64,000 bases of DNA from assembly GCA_040772065.1 (NCBI GenBank), contig JAXGYX010000001.1, positions 1,984,001-2,048,000 of the forward strand, written 5' to 3'. Positions within the stretch are counted from its first letter, which is position 1; every line of letters starts with the position of its first letter. The notes under the pieces are model-generated. The model was not told the DNA's origin. It searched no databases and saw nothing but the letters and a program-made list of their open reading frames with translations. Shown piece by piece: positions 61,022 through 64,000 of the stretch. The translations under genes were made by a program, and so were the position numbers. The DNA comes from JAXGYX01 sp040772065. Lineage in GTDB: Bacteria; Bacillota; Clostridia; Saccharofermentanales; Fastidiosipilaceae.

Positions 61022-62128
61022 ATGAATAAAAAAAGCGAACCAGTGGTTTTTTTCGCGGGTGGTGGAACCAGCGGGCACATCAATCCGGCGATCGCGATCG
61101 CCGACAAGCTGCGGGCCGGCTATCCTGACGCGCGGATTATTTTTTGCGGCACCGAGCGTGGGTTGGAAAGTGATATCGTTCCACGTTCAGGCTATGTTTT
61201 TGAAACCATTCGCGCGAGTGGATTTCCACGCAAGTTGAATCGCAAGTTATTGAACGCGCTAAAGGATTTTCACGCAGGTAAAAAACGCGCTTTGACATTG
61301 ATTGACACCTATCGTCCGGACGTGGTTGTGGGAACCGGGGGGTATGTGTGCGGCCCGGTGCTGGCCGCTGCGAAGTCGGCCGGCGTGCCGATTTTGATTC
61401 ATGAGCAAAACGCCTTTCCCGGACAAAGCAACCGTGTGATGTCCAAAGGCGCGGAGGTGGTCTGTATCAGTTTTGAGCAGACCAGGCGCTATTTTAAAAA
61501 AGCGCGCAAAGTGGTGCTGACCGGCAATCCGGTGCGAGCAGAGTTCCAACGAATCGGGCGGCGCACCGCCCGTGGGCAACTGGGGATCGCGGATGATTGC
61601 AGGTTTTTGTTGGCGACAGGTGGCAGCAGGGGAGCGCGAGCCATCAATCAAGCGGTCCTGAGCTTCATGAAATTGAATCCGGACCTGGATGCCCGGGTCT
61701 TGCTTGTCTGTGGACGAGATTTATATGAGGAGACCATCTCGGCCGCGGAAGGTATGGAATCTGATCGATTTGAAATCAGAGAATATCTTTACGACATGCC
61801 ACTTTACATGGCAGCGGCGGACATGCTGATCTGTCGCGCGGGCGCGATCACCTGCGCGGAGATCGCGGCGCTGGGCAAAGCGGCGATTTTCGTGCCCTAC
61901 CCTTACGCCTCGGATGACCATCAGACACACAACGCCAAGGCGTATAGTGATATCGGCGCAGGTTTGCTGTGTCCCAACAACCAATTGACAGGGGAGTGGT
62001 TGACCGGGCAGGTTCCCCCTTTGCTGTTGGATGACAAACGTCGCGGCGAGATGGAAAGGAAAGCCGGATCGCTGGCGATGCCGGACGCCGTGGATCAGAT
62101 TTTCAAAGAACTGGAAGCCCTGTTTTGA
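61022..62128 (+). CDS. murG: UDP-N-acetylglucosamine transferase MurG
   Basis: The 368-residue GT-B enzyme adds GlcNAc to lipid I, giving lipid II. The first glycine loop is FFAGGGTSGHINPAIAIADKL, then GTGGYVCGPVLAAAKSAGVPILIHEQNAFPGQSN, ATGGSRGARAINQAVL, and the UDP site CRAGAITCAEIAALGKAAIFVPYPYASDDHQ. The length is normal. It lies 38 bases after ftsW. Confidence 0.96.
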   Translation: MNKKSEPVVFFAGGGTSGHINPAIAIADKLRAGYPDARIIFCGTERGLESDIVPRSGYVFETIRASGFPRKLNRKLLNALKDFHAGKKRALTLIDTYRPDVVVGTGGYVCGPVLAAAKSAGVPILIHEQNAFPGQSNRVMSKGAEVVCISFEQTRRYFKKARKVVLTGNPVRAEFQRIGRRTARGQLGIADDCRFLLATGGSRGARAINQAVLSFMKLNPDLDARVLLVCGRDLYEETISAAEGMESDRFEIREYLYDMPLYMAAADMLICRAGAITCAEIAALGKAAIFVPYPYASDDHQTHNAKAYSDIGAGLLCPNNQLTGEWLTGQVPPLLLDDKRRGEMERKAGSLAMPDAVDQIFKELEALF

Positions 62129-62202
62129 TTGATTTGCGTCACGCCGATTTACACTATACCGATTTATAAATGGATGAGAGAATAATATGAAAGTGATTCA
62201 AG

Positions 62203-63204
62203 GTGATCGTGTTGAGGGAAGTCAGACCGGAGAAACAAAAAAATAATCAAACCGGTCGGCGACCACCACAGTCGACGGAAGGGGTGGTTCGACATGCCAA
62301 GAACGCCCGCCGGTCGACACGGGACGAGACGAACACGTCACTGCGCAAATATCGTCAAATTCAAAGTGAAATCCGTCGCCGCCTGATTTGGCGATTTATC
62401 GTCACATTTTCGCTGCTGGCGGTGATCGCGATTTGTGTCTGGCTGTTGCCTTGGTTTCGGATTCAGCGCTATGTGGTCGAAGGCAACACCTTCCACTCCA
62501 CGGCGGATATTGTCGAGCGGGCGGGGGTGCCGACGGACACGCATCTGATAAACGCTCTAAGTGGCTCTTTCAAGCAAATCATTTCGGGCCGGTCGGTGGA
62601 CGCCGAAGAACGGCTGTATGAATTGCTGCCTGAGGCTGAGTCTATTTCCTGTGTTGTCAGTTTTCCGTCCACTTTGCGGATTGAGATTGAAGAACGGACC
62701 CCGCAGTATCGCTATATGGGTGAGTCCGGTTGGACAATGATTGACTCCGCGGGCAAGGTCATCATCACAGGTGTGGCCGATCCGCCTTCGGGGGTACCAG
62801 AATATCGTGGCGATATCGATGCGGTCCGGGGTAAAAAAGAAGGCGAGCAACTGCCGTCGGCGCGCGCCGAGCTGGCGCGGAAGACGGCACTGCTCAGGAG
62901 TGATTTGCGTCGGCAGGATGAGGAATCAAAAGATGGCTGGACGCTTGCCGACGATCTTGCAAGTGTCAGTTTGGAAAATGGACAGGTTTTATTCAATTTG
63001 GATCTAAGTGGTGAGCCGCGCATGACCGACTCTATGGTGGAGGAGCATGGCAGGATTTTATTCAAACTGGATCCTGAAGATGAAGACGCTGAGGAGGCGT
63101 TGCTCTGGGTGCGAAATGTGGTGCGCGGCGGAGCGTTGACCGGCCTGGGAGATGGAAGAATCGATTTGTCAGGTAAACAAAAGGTCTTCGTGCCGGATCC
63201 CTGA
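62203..63204 (+). CDS. ftsQ: Cell division protein FtsQ/DivIB
   Basis: This 333-residue protein has a long basic cytoplasmic start (about 65 residues), one membrane helix (FIVTFSLLAVIAICVWLLPWF) and an outer POTRA domain (IQRYVVEGNTFHSTADIVERAGVPTDTHLI). A beta domain with EIEERTPQYRYMGESGWTMID then follows. It stabilises the FtsL-containing divisome. The start is uncertain: GTG 62203 is used here, TTG 62212 is possible, and an ATG at 62187 is in another frame and stops after 19 codons. Position between murG and ftsZ fits FtsQ/DivIB. Confidence 0.88.
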   Translation: MIVLREVRPEKQKNNQTGRRPPQSTEGVVRHAKNARRSTRDETNTSLRKYRQIQSEIRRRLIWRFIVTFSLLAVIAICVWLLPWFRIQRYVVEGNTFHSTADIVERAGVPTDTHLINALSGSFKQIISGRSVDAEERLYELLPEAESISCVVSFPSTLRIEIEERTPQYRYMGESGWTMIDSAGKVIITGVADPPSGVPEYRGDIDAVRGKKEGEQLPSARAELARKTALLRSDLRRQDEESKDGWTLADDLASVSLENGQVLFNLDLSGEPRMTDSMVEEHGRILFKLDPEDEDAEEALLWVRNVVRGGALTGLGDGRIDLSGKQKVFVPDP

Positions 63205-63466
63205 GCGATGGGACTGGAAATGTTTGTCAAAGCCAAAGAATCGCCAGGCGCGGGCCGACGGAAGATCGATTTTTTAATTTGTTGACTATTTCAATTTTTT
63301 TGCGTAATCTTTACAATCATATTGCATTTGTGGTGTGATGAAGGTATATATTTAGATAAAGTGACGGACATTGTTCTGTTGTTTCCAAAATGTGCTTGGT
63401 GTAAAATGTACTTCGTATTTGCTTTTGTGGATAATTGAACTGTGAAGGAAAAAGCGCATATTCTTC
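63205..63466 (+). promoter_or_regulatory. ftsZ upstream region with a promoter
   Basis: This 262-bp gap has no gene. TTGACT (63282-63287) and TAATCT (63305-63310) are 17 bp apart and form a likely promoter. A leader of about 150 nt would precede ftsZ. No clear terminator for ftsQ was seen. Confidence 0.5.
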
Positions 63467-64000
63467 ATGGTGAAAGGGGTTGAAGAATTGACAGACGATA
63501 TAATCAAAAATCCAATTGGATTTGCGACGAATAACGACACGTTGGCTGTGATTAAAGTGATTGGTGTGGGTGGCGGCGGATGCAACGCGGTCGACCGCAT
63601 GATTCTCAGCGGTGTCAAGGGGATCGATTTTATAACGATCAATACAGATCATCAGGCTCTGGATCGTTCTCACGCAACCAATCAGATTCAAATCGGCGAG
63701 AAGCTGACCAAAGGGCTTGGAGCCGGGGCGAATCCCGAAATTGGAACGCGTGCGGCGATGGAGTCCAAGGACGAGATCGCTGACATGATCAAAGGCACCG
63801 ACATGTTGTTCATCACCGCGGGAATGGGCGGTGGAACGGGGACCGGCGGAACTCCCGTGGTGGCGCAGATCGCCAAGGAGATGGGCATTCTCACAGTTGG
63901 TGTTGTGACCCGCCCCTTTAGCTTTGAAGGCGCGCAGCGCAGAATCAACGCCGAGTCCGGCATCCGGGAACTCGAGCAATATGTCGACTCATTGATTGTC
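63467..64000 (+). CDS. ftsZ: Cell division GTPase FtsZ (N-terminal part, runs off the window)
   Basis: The 178 codons present cover the GTPase domain start of the tubulin-like ring protein: VIKVIGVGGGGCNAVDRMI, ITINTDHQAL, GLGAGANPEIG, the tubulin signature ITAGMGGGTGTGGTPVVAQIA, and TVGVVTRPFSFEGAQRR. The frame is open at the window edge. The start may be the ATG at 63467 or a TTG at 63488; AAGGAA lies 15 bases before the ATG and AGGGG about 11 before the TTG. The N-terminal arm is about 25 residues either way. Confidence 0.96.
   Translation, partial: MVKGVEELTDDIIKNPIGFATNNDTLAVIKVIGVGGGGCNAVDRMILSGVKGIDFITINTDHQALDRSHATNQIQIGEKLTKGLGAGANPEIGTRAAMESKDEIADMIKGTDMLFITAGMGGGTGTGGTPVVAQIAKEMGILTVGVVTRPFSFEGAQRRINAESGIRELEQYVDSLIV

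Noticed and set aside
62187..62246. Possible frameshift at the start of ftsQ
   Set aside because: An ATG at 62187 opens another frame, but it ends after 19 codons. The ftsQ frame has its own GTG/TTG starts, and N-terminal tails of this family vary widely.

Overview
The window is a gene-dense bacterial chromosome segment of about mid-range GC. It looks like an anaerobic member of the Bacillota, most likely class Clostridia. The signs are the ffs-dnaX-ybaB-recR block, rplU-prp-rpmA with a cleavable L27 leader, the rimP-nusA-ylxR-ylxQ-infB-rbfA-nrnA-truB-ribF order, a DUF4364 protein, rubredoxin beside a flavodiiron protein, a T-box leader before trp, and an mraZ-headed dcw cluster. I cannot name a genus from sequence alone.

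Layout. Positions 1-6900 are accessory in character: two divergent XRE regulators sharing an operator-like motif, an MFS transporter, a YjbQ-type protein, a marR-cls operon and a complete IS256-family element with an 8-bp target duplication. Positions 6900-10100 (minus strand) hold ffs-dnaX-ybaB-recR. Then come ilvE, a minus-strand deoC-phosphohexomutase pair, and a plus-strand cassette of archaeal-type GAPDH, archaeal-type phosphoglycerate kinase and a two-subunit transketolase. Positions 18500-28000 carry a metallo-hydrolase, a glyoxalase, rplU-prp-rpmA-obg-yhbY, rubredoxin plus flavodiiron protein, and a minus-strand run (DUF4364, ilvC, ilvN, mscL, small P-loop protein). Positions 28000-42900 are the nusA-infB operon, running into ribF, two M16-family proteins, lgt and a rodA/ftsW-type gene. 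Positions 43000-49900 are a T-box(Trp)-controlled complete trpEGDCFBA operon. A SixA-CHAD fusion precedes the division and cell wall cluster (51400 to the end): mraZ, rsmH, ftsL, PBP2, murE-murF fusion, mraY, ftsW, murG, ftsQ and the start of ftsZ.

How the genes fit together. Three themes recur: translation and ribosome maturation, lower glycolysis and pentose phosphate interconversion (deoC and transketolase both feed glyceraldehyde 3-phosphate into gap-pgk), and peptidoglycan or septum construction.

The most unusual points are: a ribF reading frame that runs without a stop into the M16-like gene but has a strong internal ribosome binding site at the junction; a MurE domain fused to MurF whose ATP-binding and substrate motifs are eroded; a TrpG whose nucleophilic cysteine codon reads glycine; a PBP2 with KTS in place of KTG; and the archaeal-type gap-pgk pair. 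No CRISPR array, tRNA or rRNA was seen. No wholly new multi-gene system could be demonstrated; the candidates above are the best leads.
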